From contig CALDGV010000049.1 in assembly GCA_937941745.1 (NCBI GenBank), positions 1 through 5,504 of the forward strand: 5,504 nt of DNA, given 5' to 3'. Positions 1-5,504 of the stretch are shown piece after piece; within the stretch, counting starts at the first letter, position 1; each line of letters starts with the position of its first letter. Below the pieces are notes generated by a model that was not told the DNA's origin, ran no database searches, and saw only the letters and a program-made list of their open reading frames with translations. The stretch is from an uncultured Prosthecobacter sp. GTDB taxonomy: Bacteria; Verrucomicrobiota; Verrucomicrobiia; Verrucomicrobiales; Verrucomicrobiaceae. The position numbers and the translations under genes were made by a program.

Positions 1-597
1 GTCCATCATCGCCGTCGGATGCAGCCACGCCATGATGGATCCAGCTTCGCGCAGGCGTGGGGTGAACTTGAGATGCTTGCCATGAATGGAGCCTCCGAGG
101 GTGCCAGTGACGATCAAGATGTCTCCTGCCTTGGCCGAGCTGCGGGCCACCCAGCCGCGTGCTGGCACGCTGCCCGTCATGCTGACGGTGAGCACCAGCT
201 GGCTGCCGCGCGAGGTTTCGCCCCCCACGATGCGGACGCCAAACTCATCGGCCATCCTGTCCATGCCCCGGTAGATCGCAGTCACGCGCCGCACTTCCGT
301 GGATGGAGGTGCGATGAGCGTGATGAGGGCATGATGAGGAAGCGCCGCCATGGCGGCAAAATCACTCAGCACTCGTGCGATGGCCTTTCTGCCGATGAGC
401 GCGGGCGGCGTGTCGGCGGTGAAATGGACGCCTTCGACGAGGGTGTCCGTCTTCAACACCAGCTTTCGTCCGCGTGCGGGAGGCTGCACCACGGCACAGT
501 CATCGCCCGGGCCGAGGAGCACGTCTGCATCCGTGCGGAGGTTCTTCGTGATGAGCCTCACCAAGCCGTCTTCCCCCAGGTCTGCGAGCGTCTTCAT
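1..597 (-). CDS. thiL: Thiamine-monophosphate kinase ThiL, 3' end cut by window edge
   Basis: ThiL uses ATP to phosphorylate thiamine monophosphate to thiamine diphosphate, the last step of cofactor synthesis, in the cytoplasm. The minus frame is open from the ATG at 597 to base 1, giving 199 codons without a stop. The family is usually a little over 300 residues, so about a third is missing. Visible ThiL motifs are GPGDDCA at residues 29-35, TDTLVEGVHF at 50-59, RVLSDFAAMAA at 75-85, VGGETSRG at 124-131, ARSSAKAGD at 151-159 and VTGTLGGS at 163-170. The order and spacing match the AIR-synthase-like N-terminal and early C-terminal domains. The ATG overlaps the TGA of the upstream protease gene (ATGA, 594-597), implying translational coupling. 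A weak GGAAA lies upstream. One oddity is Glu127 where the family usually has Asp (GGDT). The assignment is firm by motif content, but function cannot be confirmed without the C-terminus. Confidence 0.93.
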   Translation of the reverse strand, partial: MKTLADLGEDGLVRLITKNLRTDADVLLGPGDDCAVVQPPARGRKLVLKTDTLVEGVHFTADTPPALIGRKAIARVLSDFAAMAALPHHALITLIAPPSTEVRRVTAIYRGMDRMADEFGVRIVGGETSRGSQLVLTVSMTGSVPARGWVARSSAKAGDILIVTGTLGGSIHGKHLKFTPRLREAGSIMAWLHPTAMMD

Positions 598-1436
598 GGC
601 TGGATTTCCGGGAAGAGCACCATGACCATCAGGCTGGTGGCATTGAAGAGGCCATGCAGCAGCATGGGCACCAGCAGGCAGCCGGTGAATTCATAGACGG
701 CGCAGAAAATCAGCGCCAGCAGGGCCAGGGGAACGAGGGTGCCCACATGCAGGTGAACGACGGCGAACAGCAGGGAGGAGCACAACGCGGCAAAGATGCC
801 GTCCGTGTGGCGCTTGATGACCCCATAGATGAAACCGCGGAACACGACCTCCTCCACCAGAGGAGCCACAACGGCAGCGGAGATGGCGAGCATGAACTTG
901 GCTGCGAGATTGTTGGAGCGTCGGAAAGCCTCGGCCGTCTCCTGGCCCTCGAGATTGGGCCAGAAGCCCTTCATCCATTCGTGGATCCCCAAGGCCGTGC
1001 CGTTCACCAGCATCAACATGGGCACCACCAGCAGCAGGGCCATGCCGACGGCCCGCCATGGCGACAATCGGCGCAGGCCAAAGACCTCGGCCGGGCTGAG
1101 CCCGCGGAAGAGGCGGAGGTACATCAGCAAGCAAACACAGATTCCCAGCTGCATCACGATGCCAGAAAGGGCTCCGGAAAGGCTGAGTTCAGCGGCGGCC
1201 TTCTCACCGGATGCTTCGGGTCCGGCGGCGCTCAATCCGCTCAGCAGCACCATCACCAGTGCGGCCACCACTACGGCATCCGCCGTGATGTAGAAGCCGG
1301 ACTGCACCCGGCCGATCGAGACCATGGCACCAGGGAGGAGAGTCCGCATGAGAGAGTAAGCCAGGGCTCCGAACAACAAGGCCAGCCAGACAAGCTGGGC
1401 TGTGTCACGAAGCACGCCAAGGGTCGGAGCATCCAT
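594..1436 (-). CDS. CPBP family intramembrane glutamic endopeptidase (CAAX/Abi type)
   Basis: This 280-residue, very hydrophobic protein has about eight predicted membrane segments, near residues 14-34, 48-70, 90-108, 128-150, 180-192, 213-228, 233-250 and 254-275. The diagnostic CPBP (Rce1-like) motifs are present. Motif 1 is EEVVFRG, with the Glu195-Glu196 pair and Arg200. Motif 2 is the FAVVH segment with His228. The last is HGLFNA, with His261 and Asn265. Together these form the intramembrane active site of this family. Bacterial members process or degrade membrane or prenyl-like substrates, and some act in bacteriocin immunity or regulation. The substrate here is unknown, so no gene symbol is given. 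The gene sits 11 bases after sppA and overlaps thiL by 4 bases. The ATG at 1436 has only pyrimidines before it and no Shine-Dalgarno sequence. The next in-frame Met, at residue 30, would remove the first membrane segment, so 1436 remains the best start. Confidence 0.92.
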   Translation of the reverse strand: MDAPTLGVLRDTAQLVWLALLFGALAYSLMRTLLPGAMVSIGRVQSGFYITADAVVVAALVMVLLSGLSAAGPEASGEKAAAELSLSGALSGIVMQLGICVCLLMYLRLFRGLSPAEVFGLRRLSPWRAVGMALLLVVPMLMLVNGTALGIHEWMKGFWPNLEGQETAEAFRRSNNLAAKFMLAISAAVVAPLVEEVVFRGFIYGVIKRHTDGIFAALCSSLLFAVVHLHVGTLVPLALLALIFCAVYEFTGCLLVPMLLHGLFNATSLMVMVLFPEIQP

Positions 1437-1447
1437 GGGAAGGAAAA

Positions 1448-2539
1448 TCAGCGGCGCCAGGCGGCTGGCAGGTAGTAGAGCATCCCTGGCTGAAGTTGGG
1501 GCAGAACGCCACCGGTCAGGTCGAGCTCCACTTTGGTGGGAACAGGCCTGGATGCGGCGGAAAGGCCGAATGCTTCCAGCAGGCTGGGTGCCGAATGATA
1601 CTTCACCACGGCGGCATCAGGAGCCTTTCCGAGCTCACGAGCCAGTGCGTAGGCGTCCTCAATGTAGCCGATCTGATCCACCAGCCTGGCGGCTAGCGCC
1701 TGGCGGCCTGTGACCACGCGGCCATCCGCCACACCGTTTTTCAGCACATCCTTCGGCACCTTGCGGGCTTCAGAGACGATGCCGAGAAAGCGGTCGTACA
1801 TCTCATTCACGAGGTTCTGCACATACAGCTTTTCGTCCTCACGCATGGGCCGGGCCCCGCTGAGGGTGTCCTTGAAGGCGCCGCTGGTGAAGGTCTGTGT
1901 GCCAAGTCCCACCTTGCCGAACAAATCATGGTAACTGAAGGACTCCATGATCACGCCGATGCTGGCCGTGAGCGTGGTTTCACTGGCGATGACCTTGGTC
2001 GCGCCGCAGGCAACATAGTAGCCGCCGCTGGCAGCCACGGAATCCATGTAAACAACCACGGGCTTTTGCGCGGCCGCTTTTTTTACCGAGTTGTAAATGA
2101 TGTCAGAAGCAGTCACCTCCCCACCTGGGGAGTTGATGCGCAGAACCACCGCTTTCACCTCGTCGTCCTCCACGGCTTGTTCGAGTGCCCGCTTGATGGC
2201 CTCCACGCTGGGCAGAGCTGCTGAGAACAGGCCTTCCTGCCCCATCGAGCTGATGACGCCCTCCAGGTCCACCTGCACGATCTTGTCGGCTGAATCTGCC
2301 ACAGCCTCTTCCAGGACTTTTTCCCGCAGCTGTTCCTTTTCACCTGCCAGCGTGGCGCCTTCGCCAGCCAGCGCCATGGACATCAGCATGTTGAAGCCGA
2401 CGCTGAAGAGCAGCGCGATGGCGAGCACGGCGGCAAGGCATCCAAAAGAGCTTTTCCCCGAGGGTGCGGGGGCAGCTGGTGCAGGCTGTTGGGGAAGGGG
2501 GGGAATGTTTTGCATGGTTTGAGTACTTCCATCAGTCAC
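1448..2539 (-). CDS. sppA: Signal peptide peptidase SppA, short (single-domain) serine protease
   Basis: SppA is a membrane-anchored serine/lysine-dyad peptidase of family S49 that cleaves leftover signal peptides and other membrane-associated peptides. The 363-residue product has a Pro/Ala-rich N-terminal tail (residues 13-27), one membrane anchor at about 31-59 and a short charged, possibly coiled segment (67-86), then the ClpP-like fold. RINSPGG (134-140) is the oxyanion/substrate strand. SVAASGGYY (167-175) carries the predicted nucleophile Ser171, and GAFKDTLSG (220-228) carries the general base Lys223. Their 52-residue spacing equals that of the Bacillus subtilis dyad (Ser147/Lys199), and the length fits the short single-domain form rather than the 67 kDa Escherichia coli form. 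The chosen start is the GTG at 2539, which overlaps the glgE TGA (GTGA) and is preceded by GAGGTGG. An ATG eight codons in (2515) is the alternative. Both leave the anchor and dyad intact. Confidence 0.95.
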   Translation of the reverse strand: MTDGSTQTMQNIPPLPQQPAPAAPAPSGKSSFGCLAAVLAIALLFSVGFNMLMSMALAGEGATLAGEKEQLREKVLEEAVADSADKIVQVDLEGVISSMGQEGLFSAALPSVEAIKRALEQAVEDDEVKAVVLRINSPGGEVTASDIIYNSVKKAAAQKPVVVYMDSVAASGGYYVACGATKVIASETTLTASIGVIMESFSYHDLFGKVGLGTQTFTSGAFKDTLSGARPMREDEKLYVQNLVNEMYDRFLGIVSEARKVPKDVLKNGVADGRVVTGRQALAARLVDQIGYIEDAYALARELGKAPDAAVVKYHSAPSLLEAFGLSAASRPVPTKVELDLTGGVLPQLQPGMLYYLPAAWRR

Positions 2540-4494
2540 TGTTCCACCTCGAAGAGATGCATCGAGGTGCCCGCAGGATTGAGTTCCACGTAGTTTTCAG
2601 CACCTTGCCATTCATAGGTGTGTCCGTGCATGAGGTCGTGAACGCGGTAGGGGAGGCTGCCATCCAGCCCCAAGACGCCGAGATCGAGCTTCACCATGCC
2701 TGCGACTGTGTGGAAGCCATTCAGACTGATGATGCAGAGGAGACGGTTGCTCTTGTCAGGCGTGGTCTTGCTGTAGCAGATCAGCTGTTCGTGATCGGCG
2801 TGGTGGAAGACGAGGTTGTCGTAAAGCTGGAGGGCGGGATTCTCCCGCCGGATGTGGTTCAAGCGCGCGATGAAGCCCTTGATGTTGCCTGGTGCGTTGT
2901 GGTCGCGGTGCCGAAGCTGGAATTTTTCGGAGTCGAGGTACTCCTCCCTGCCTGGCAGAGGCTGATTTTCACAAAGTTCGTAGCCGCAGTACATGCCCCA
3001 GCTTGGGGTCAGCGTGGCAGCCAGGGCCGCACGCAGTCTAAAGATGCTGCTGGGAGCGTTCTGAAGGTAGAAAGGCAGGATGTCCGGCGTGTTCGGCCAG
3101 AAATTGGCGCGGTAGTACCAGCGCATCTCCCCCTGAGTGAGTTCCTGCGCATAAGCCGTGAGACCAGCCTTGTCCTCACGCCAGGTGAAGTAGGTGTAGC
3201 TCTGGCTGAAGCCGATCTTCCCGAGCACCTGCATCATCTTCGGCTTGGTGAAGGCTTCTGCCAGGAAGATGACTTCGGGATGCTTGCGGTGCACGGTGGC
3301 GATCAACTCCTCCCAGAAGGAGACCGGCTTGGTGTGAGGATTGTCCACGCGGAAGATCTTCACGCCCTTGTCCACCCAGAAGAGCACGACGTCGATCAGC
3401 TCGCGCCAGAGGTTCTTCCAGTCGGCGCAGTGGAAGTTCAGCGGGTAGATGTCCTGATACTTCTTCGGCGGGTTTTCGGCATAACGAATGCTGCCGTCAG
3501 GACGCTGGTAGAACCAATCCGGATGCGTTTTGACGTAGGGATGGTCCGGCGAGCAGTTGATGGCGAAGTCGAGCGCGATCTCGAGGCCGCGTTTCTGCGC
3601 CTCGCCGACCAGCCAGACGAAGTCCTCGACCGTTCCAAGTGCAGGTTCGACCTCGCGGTGACCCCCTGCCGGCCCGCCGATGGCCCAGGGGCTTCCAACA
3701 TCACCCTCGTAGGCGACCAGGGTGTTGTTTTTGCCCTTCCTGGCCGTGACACCGATGGGATGGATGGGCGGGAAATAGATCGTGTCGAAGCCCATCGTCT
3801 TTGCATCATCCAGGCGCGCCAGGCAGTCCCGGAAGGTGCTGTGCTTGTCGGCGCGGCCTTCGGCGTTGCGTGGAAAGAACTCATACCAGGCCGAGAAGCG
3901 GGCACGTTCGCGCTCCACGATCACCTTCAGTGGCTCGCTGGTGGTCGAGAGGCTACGGTCGGCATAGGTGTCCATGAGGTTTTGCAGCTCTTCGGACAGG
4001 AGCACCTCCATGATTTCCTGAGGTGGCAGGGAGGTCAGCAGGTCTGCCACGTCTTCGATCTCCTTGGCACAATCGGGAGCACCGGCGGCGCGTGCCCGCA
4101 GGGAGGCATCGCGAAGCAGCCTGGCGCCTTCCTGGGCTTCGATGGGCACATCAGGATCATTGGCCTGGACGCGGACGGCGAAGGTCTTCTTCCAGCCCTT
4201 GTAGGAGTCGGCCCAGGCTTCGACGGCATATTCCCAGCGGCCGATGGATTCAAAACGGCACTGGCCTTGCCAGCGGTCGTTGTCCACGAGGCTCATGGGG
4301 GCTTCAAACCAGCGCTTGGTGCCCGTGAGACGCCATTTGAGCAGGGCAGACATGACCACATGACCGTCCGTGAAGATGTCGCACCAGACGTCCAGGGGTT
4401 CGCCAACGATGCGTTTGACGGCGTGACGTCCTCCTTCGAGGCAGGGGTAGAAGTTCTCGATGACGACGGTGGGGGCGTGGGCGGCAGCGGGCAT
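2536..4494 (-). CDS. glgE: Alpha-1,4-glucan:maltose-1-phosphate maltosyltransferase GlgE
   Basis: GlgE (GH13 subfamily 3) adds maltosyl units from alpha-maltose-1-phosphate to the non-reducing end of alpha-1,4-glucans in the cytoplasm. It is the polymerising step of the trehalose-to-glucan route (TreS, maltokinase, GlgE, GlgB). The 652 residues fit the usual 650-700. An N-terminal beta-sandwich spans about 8-112, a helical segment 118-180, the catalytic barrel about 200-555 and a C-terminal beta domain about 565-652. Family signatures include FPPIHPIGVTARKGKNNTL (241-259) and GSPWAIGG (267-274). Predicted catalytic residues are nucleophile Asp384 in FRVDNPHTKP, acid/base Glu413 in FLAEAFTKP and Asp471 in NTPDILP. 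The 29-residue nucleophile-to-acid spacing matches Streptomyces GlgE (Asp394/Glu423). An in-frame TAG five codons upstream, with no other start between, fixes the ATG at 4494; AGGG lies about 8 bases before it. The stop overlaps sppA. No treS, maltokinase or glgB is in view. Confidence 0.96.
   Translation of the reverse strand: MPAAAHAPTVVIENFYPCLEGGRHAVKRIVGEPLDVWCDIFTDGHVVMSALLKWRLTGTKRWFEAPMSLVDNDRWQGQCRFESIGRWEYAVEAWADSYKGWKKTFAVRVQANDPDVPIEAQEGARLLRDASLRARAAGAPDCAKEIEDVADLLTSLPPQEIMEVLLSEELQNLMDTYADRSLSTTSEPLKVIVERERARFSAWYEFFPRNAEGRADKHSTFRDCLARLDDAKTMGFDTIYFPPIHPIGVTARKGKNNTLVAYEGDVGSPWAIGGPAGGHREVEPALGTVEDFVWLVGEAQKRGLEIALDFAINCSPDHPYVKTHPDWFYQRPDGSIRYAENPPKKYQDIYPLNFHCADWKNLWRELIDVVLFWVDKGVKIFRVDNPHTKPVSFWEELIATVHRKHPEVIFLAEAFTKPKMMQVLGKIGFSQSYTYFTWREDKAGLTAYAQELTQGEMRWYYRANFWPNTPDILPFYLQNAPSSIFRLRAALAATLTPSWGMYCGYELCENQPLPGREEYLDSEKFQLRHRDHNAPGNIKGFIARLNHIRRENPALQLYDNLVFHHADHEQLICYSKTTPDKSNRLLCIISLNGFHTVAGMVKLDLGVLGLDGSLPYRVHDLMHGHTYEWQGAENYVELNPAGTSMHLFEVEQ
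2543..2549 (-). promoter_or_regulatory. Ribosome binding site for sppA inside the glgE 3' end
   Basis: On the minus strand GAGGTGG precedes the GTG at 2539 by four bases (AACA). It lies inside the last codons of glgE. It supports the GTG start over the ATG at 2515, which has only a distant GGAAG, and it fits stop-start coupling with glgE. Confidence 0.55.
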
Positions 4495-4505
4495 GGCGGA
4501 ACCCT

Positions 4506-4536
4506 GCTATACAGCGGAGGCCGTGCCATCAGGCAA
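4506..4536 (-). promoter_or_regulatory. Weak candidate promoter for the glgE operon
   Basis: Between the rplQ terminator and the glgE start, the minus strand carries TTGCCT (4531-4536), 17 bases, then TGTATA (4508-4513), or TATAGC (4506-4511) at 19-base spacing. Both boxes are imperfect. The first -10 would place the transcript start only about 6-7 bases before the ATG, making the mRNA nearly leaderless. It is offered only because a promoter is expected in this short gap after a strong terminator. Confidence 0.2.
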
Positions 4537-4564
4537 GGGCGGATGTCAGCGGCATCAAGGCAGT

Positions 4565-4598
4565 AAAAAGCGCGGGTGCCCTGTGGGACACCCGCGCT
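4565..4598 (-). terminator. Intrinsic terminator after rplQ
   Basis: On the minus strand a perfect 10-bp G+C-rich stem (AGCGCGGGTG, 4598-4589, pairing with 4578-4569) encloses one bulged T and a further CCC/GGG pairing with an ACA loop. It is followed directly by five T (4569-4565; the first T also closes the stem). It lies about 30 bases past the rplQ stop, as expected for the end of the ribosomal/rpoA operon. There is no T-run on the plus-strand side, so it works in one direction only. Confidence 0.92.
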
Positions 4599-4628
4599 GT
4601 GGATGGGGATGAAGACTCCGAGGTGCTT

Positions 4629-5123
4629 TTACTCCTCGGTCTTGGCCTTGGTCTTCTTGGTGGCGCGCTTCTTCGGAGCAGCAGCTTCGGCGGCAGGCGC
4701 CTCAGGCTCGGCGGTCACCACTTCGACTTCAGCTTCGGCAGCCTTGGCGGCTTTCTTCTTCGGCACATAGGCGTCCACCCATTCGATGAAGGCCATCGGG
4801 GCGGAGTCGCTGCGGCGCTGGCCGAGCTTGGTGATGCGGGTGTAGCCGCCATTGCGGTCCTTGGAGGCCACTGCGATCTCTTCGAACAGCTTCTTCACCA
4901 AGTCTTTCTGGTGAAGGCTGGCGATGGCCAGACGGCGAGCATGAAGGTCACCGCGCTTGGCGATGGTGACCATCTTCTCGGCGAGCGGGCGCACGGCCTT
5001 GGCCTTGGCCAGGGTGGTGCGGATGCGGGTGTGCTCGATCAGGGAGCACACGAGGTTGGCCAGCAGCGCCTTACGATGGGAGGCGTCACGCTGGAGCTTG
5101 GGAACTTTTCTTCCGTGGTTCAT
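4629..5123 (-). CDS. rplQ: 50S ribosomal protein L17 with long charged C-terminal tail
   Basis: L17 is a structural protein of the large ribosomal subunit. The core, residues 1-119, shows the family pattern: [19 protein letters not shown] at 3-21, [18 protein letters not shown] at 34-51, RRLA at 63-66, then [26 protein letters not shown] at 92-117 (GGYTRI and APMAFIE are the key parts). A low-complexity tail of about 45 residues (120-164) follows. It is rich in Lys, Ala and Glu, with an acidic middle and a basic end ([15 protein letters not shown], 150-164). Escherichia coli L17 is only about 127 residues and lacks this tail. The gene lies 46 bases downstream of rpoA, the conserved order in bacteria. 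Its ATG at 5123 is preceded by a purine-rich GAGAAGAAG stretch that may serve as a weak ribosome binding site. It is the last gene before the terminator. Confidence 0.97.
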   Translation of the reverse strand: MNHGRKVPKLQRDASHRKALLANLVCSLIEHTRIRTTLAKAKAVRPLAEKMVTIAKRGDLHARRLAIASLHQKDLVKKLFEEIAVASKDRNGGYTRITKLGQRRSDSAPMAFIEWVDAYVPKKKAAKAAEAEVEVVTAEPEAPAAEAAAPKKRATKKTKAKTEE

Positions 5124-5169
5124 GTCTTCTTCTCTTTCTCAGTCAGTATGGGTTTGAAAATGCGGGGAA

Positions 5170-5504
5170 TTACTCGTCGTCGTCACCGTCGCCGAGGTTG
5201 CTGTCGATCAGCTTGGTGAAGTCCATGGCGTCGGCCTCATCGTCGTCAGCCAGCAGGGTGCTGCGGGAGAGGAGGGAGACTCCGCCAGGATTGGCTTCAA
5301 GCAGCGCGGCATCGAACTTCATGCCGAGAGACAGGCCCAGCTCGGCGAGCTTCTCCTTGATCTCGGTGAGGGACTTCTTGCCGAAGTTGCGGTAACGCAG
5401 CATCTCGGCCTCGGTCTTCATGGCCAGCTGGCCGACGGAGGTGATGTTGGCGTTGTTGAGGCAGTTGGCGGCGCGGACGGAGAGCTCGATCTCGTTGACG
5501 CTCA
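5170..5504 (-). CDS. rpoA: RNA polymerase alpha subunit, C-terminal part only
   Basis: The minus frame is open from the window edge to the TAA at 5172-5170, giving 110 visible residues; the start and the N-terminal assembly domain lie outside the window. The fragment is the alpha C-terminal domain, which contacts UP-element DNA and activators. It shows [11 protein letters not shown], whose Arg corresponds to the DNA-binding Arg265 of Escherichia coli, then [14 protein letters not shown] and the [20 protein letters not shown] helix-loop region ending in LGM. A tail of roughly 45 residues follows the conserved domain and becomes strongly acidic, with DDDEADAMD and a final GDGDDDE. This is longer and more acidic than in Escherichia coli. 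An internal Met at 5421 is not the start, since conserved domain sequence continues upstream of it. The next gene, rplQ, follows in the usual operon order. Confidence 0.97.
   Translation of the reverse strand, partial: SVNEIELSVRAANCLNNANITSVGQLAMKTEAEMLRYRNFGKKSLTEIKEKLAELGLSLGMKFDAALLEANPGGVSLLSRSTLLADDDEADAMDFTKLIDSNLGDGDDDE

Noticed and set aside
19..696. A 225-codon plus-strand open frame at the left edge
   Set aside because: It is antisense to thiL, whose minus-strand frame is open to the edge and carries several ThiL motifs. The plus-strand translation resembles nothing known.
594..1436. A phage-defence or bacteriocin-immunity role for the CPBP (Abi-type) protein
   Set aside because: The family name includes Abi, but the neighbours are housekeeping genes and no toxin, bacteriocin or defence gene is in the window.
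654..1475. A 273-codon plus-strand open frame rich in Gln, His and Gly
   Set aside because: It is antisense to the CPBP protease gene, with composition typical of a shadow of hydrophobic codons, and has no domain. The minus-strand gene has clear family motifs.
2464..4566. A 700-codon open frame on the plus strand covering all of glgE
   Set aside because: It is exactly codon-aligned antisense to glgE. In that phase a stop appears only where glgE uses TTA, CTA or TCA, which are avoided at this G+C content. The translation shows no recognisable domain, while glgE has intact catalytic motifs.
5170..5421. A separate 83-residue gene starting at the Met at 5421
   Set aside because: The same frame continues upstream to the window edge with conserved alpha-subunit sequence (SVRAANCL), so this is an internal Met of rpoA.

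Overview
This is an ordinary, gene-dense stretch of bacterial chromosome. All six genes lie on the minus strand, so transcription runs from high to low coordinates. The moderately high G+C and the protein features point to a Verrucomicrobia-like bacterium, perhaps near Prosthecobacter or Verrucomicrobium. Those features are an L17 with a long Lys/Ala/Glu tail, an RNA polymerase alpha subunit with an acidic tail, and a bacterial GlgE. The taxonomic placement is inference from recalled family resemblance, not a search result.

At the right end (about 5504-4565) is the tail of a ribosomal-protein/RNA-polymerase operon. It holds the 3' part of rpoA, with the alpha C-terminal domain, then rplQ for ribosomal protein L17. 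A strong intrinsic terminator about 30 bases past the rplQ stop closes this unit.

After a gap of roughly 70 bases a second unit starts and fills the rest of the window. Its order is glgE (maltosyltransferase that builds alpha-glucan from maltose-1-phosphate), sppA (membrane serine/lysine peptidase), a CPBP-family intramembrane protease, and thiL (thiamine-monophosphate kinase, running off the left edge). The glgE/sppA pair overlaps by 4 bases (GTGA), sppA and the CPBP gene are 11 bases apart, and the CPBP gene and thiL overlap by 4 bases (ATGA). This spacing suggests one co-transcribed, translationally coupled operon. Its members have no shared pathway that I know of: glucan synthesis, membrane proteolysis and thiamine cofactor synthesis.

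I found no mobile element, CRISPR array, tRNA, rRNA or phage gene, and no convincing undescribed system. The points most worth a second look are the mixed operon with glgE outside a trehalose/glycogen cluster, the adjacent pair of unrelated membrane proteases, and the CPBP start with no Shine-Dalgarno sequence. The Asp-to-Glu change in a ThiL metal-binding motif also deserves checking.
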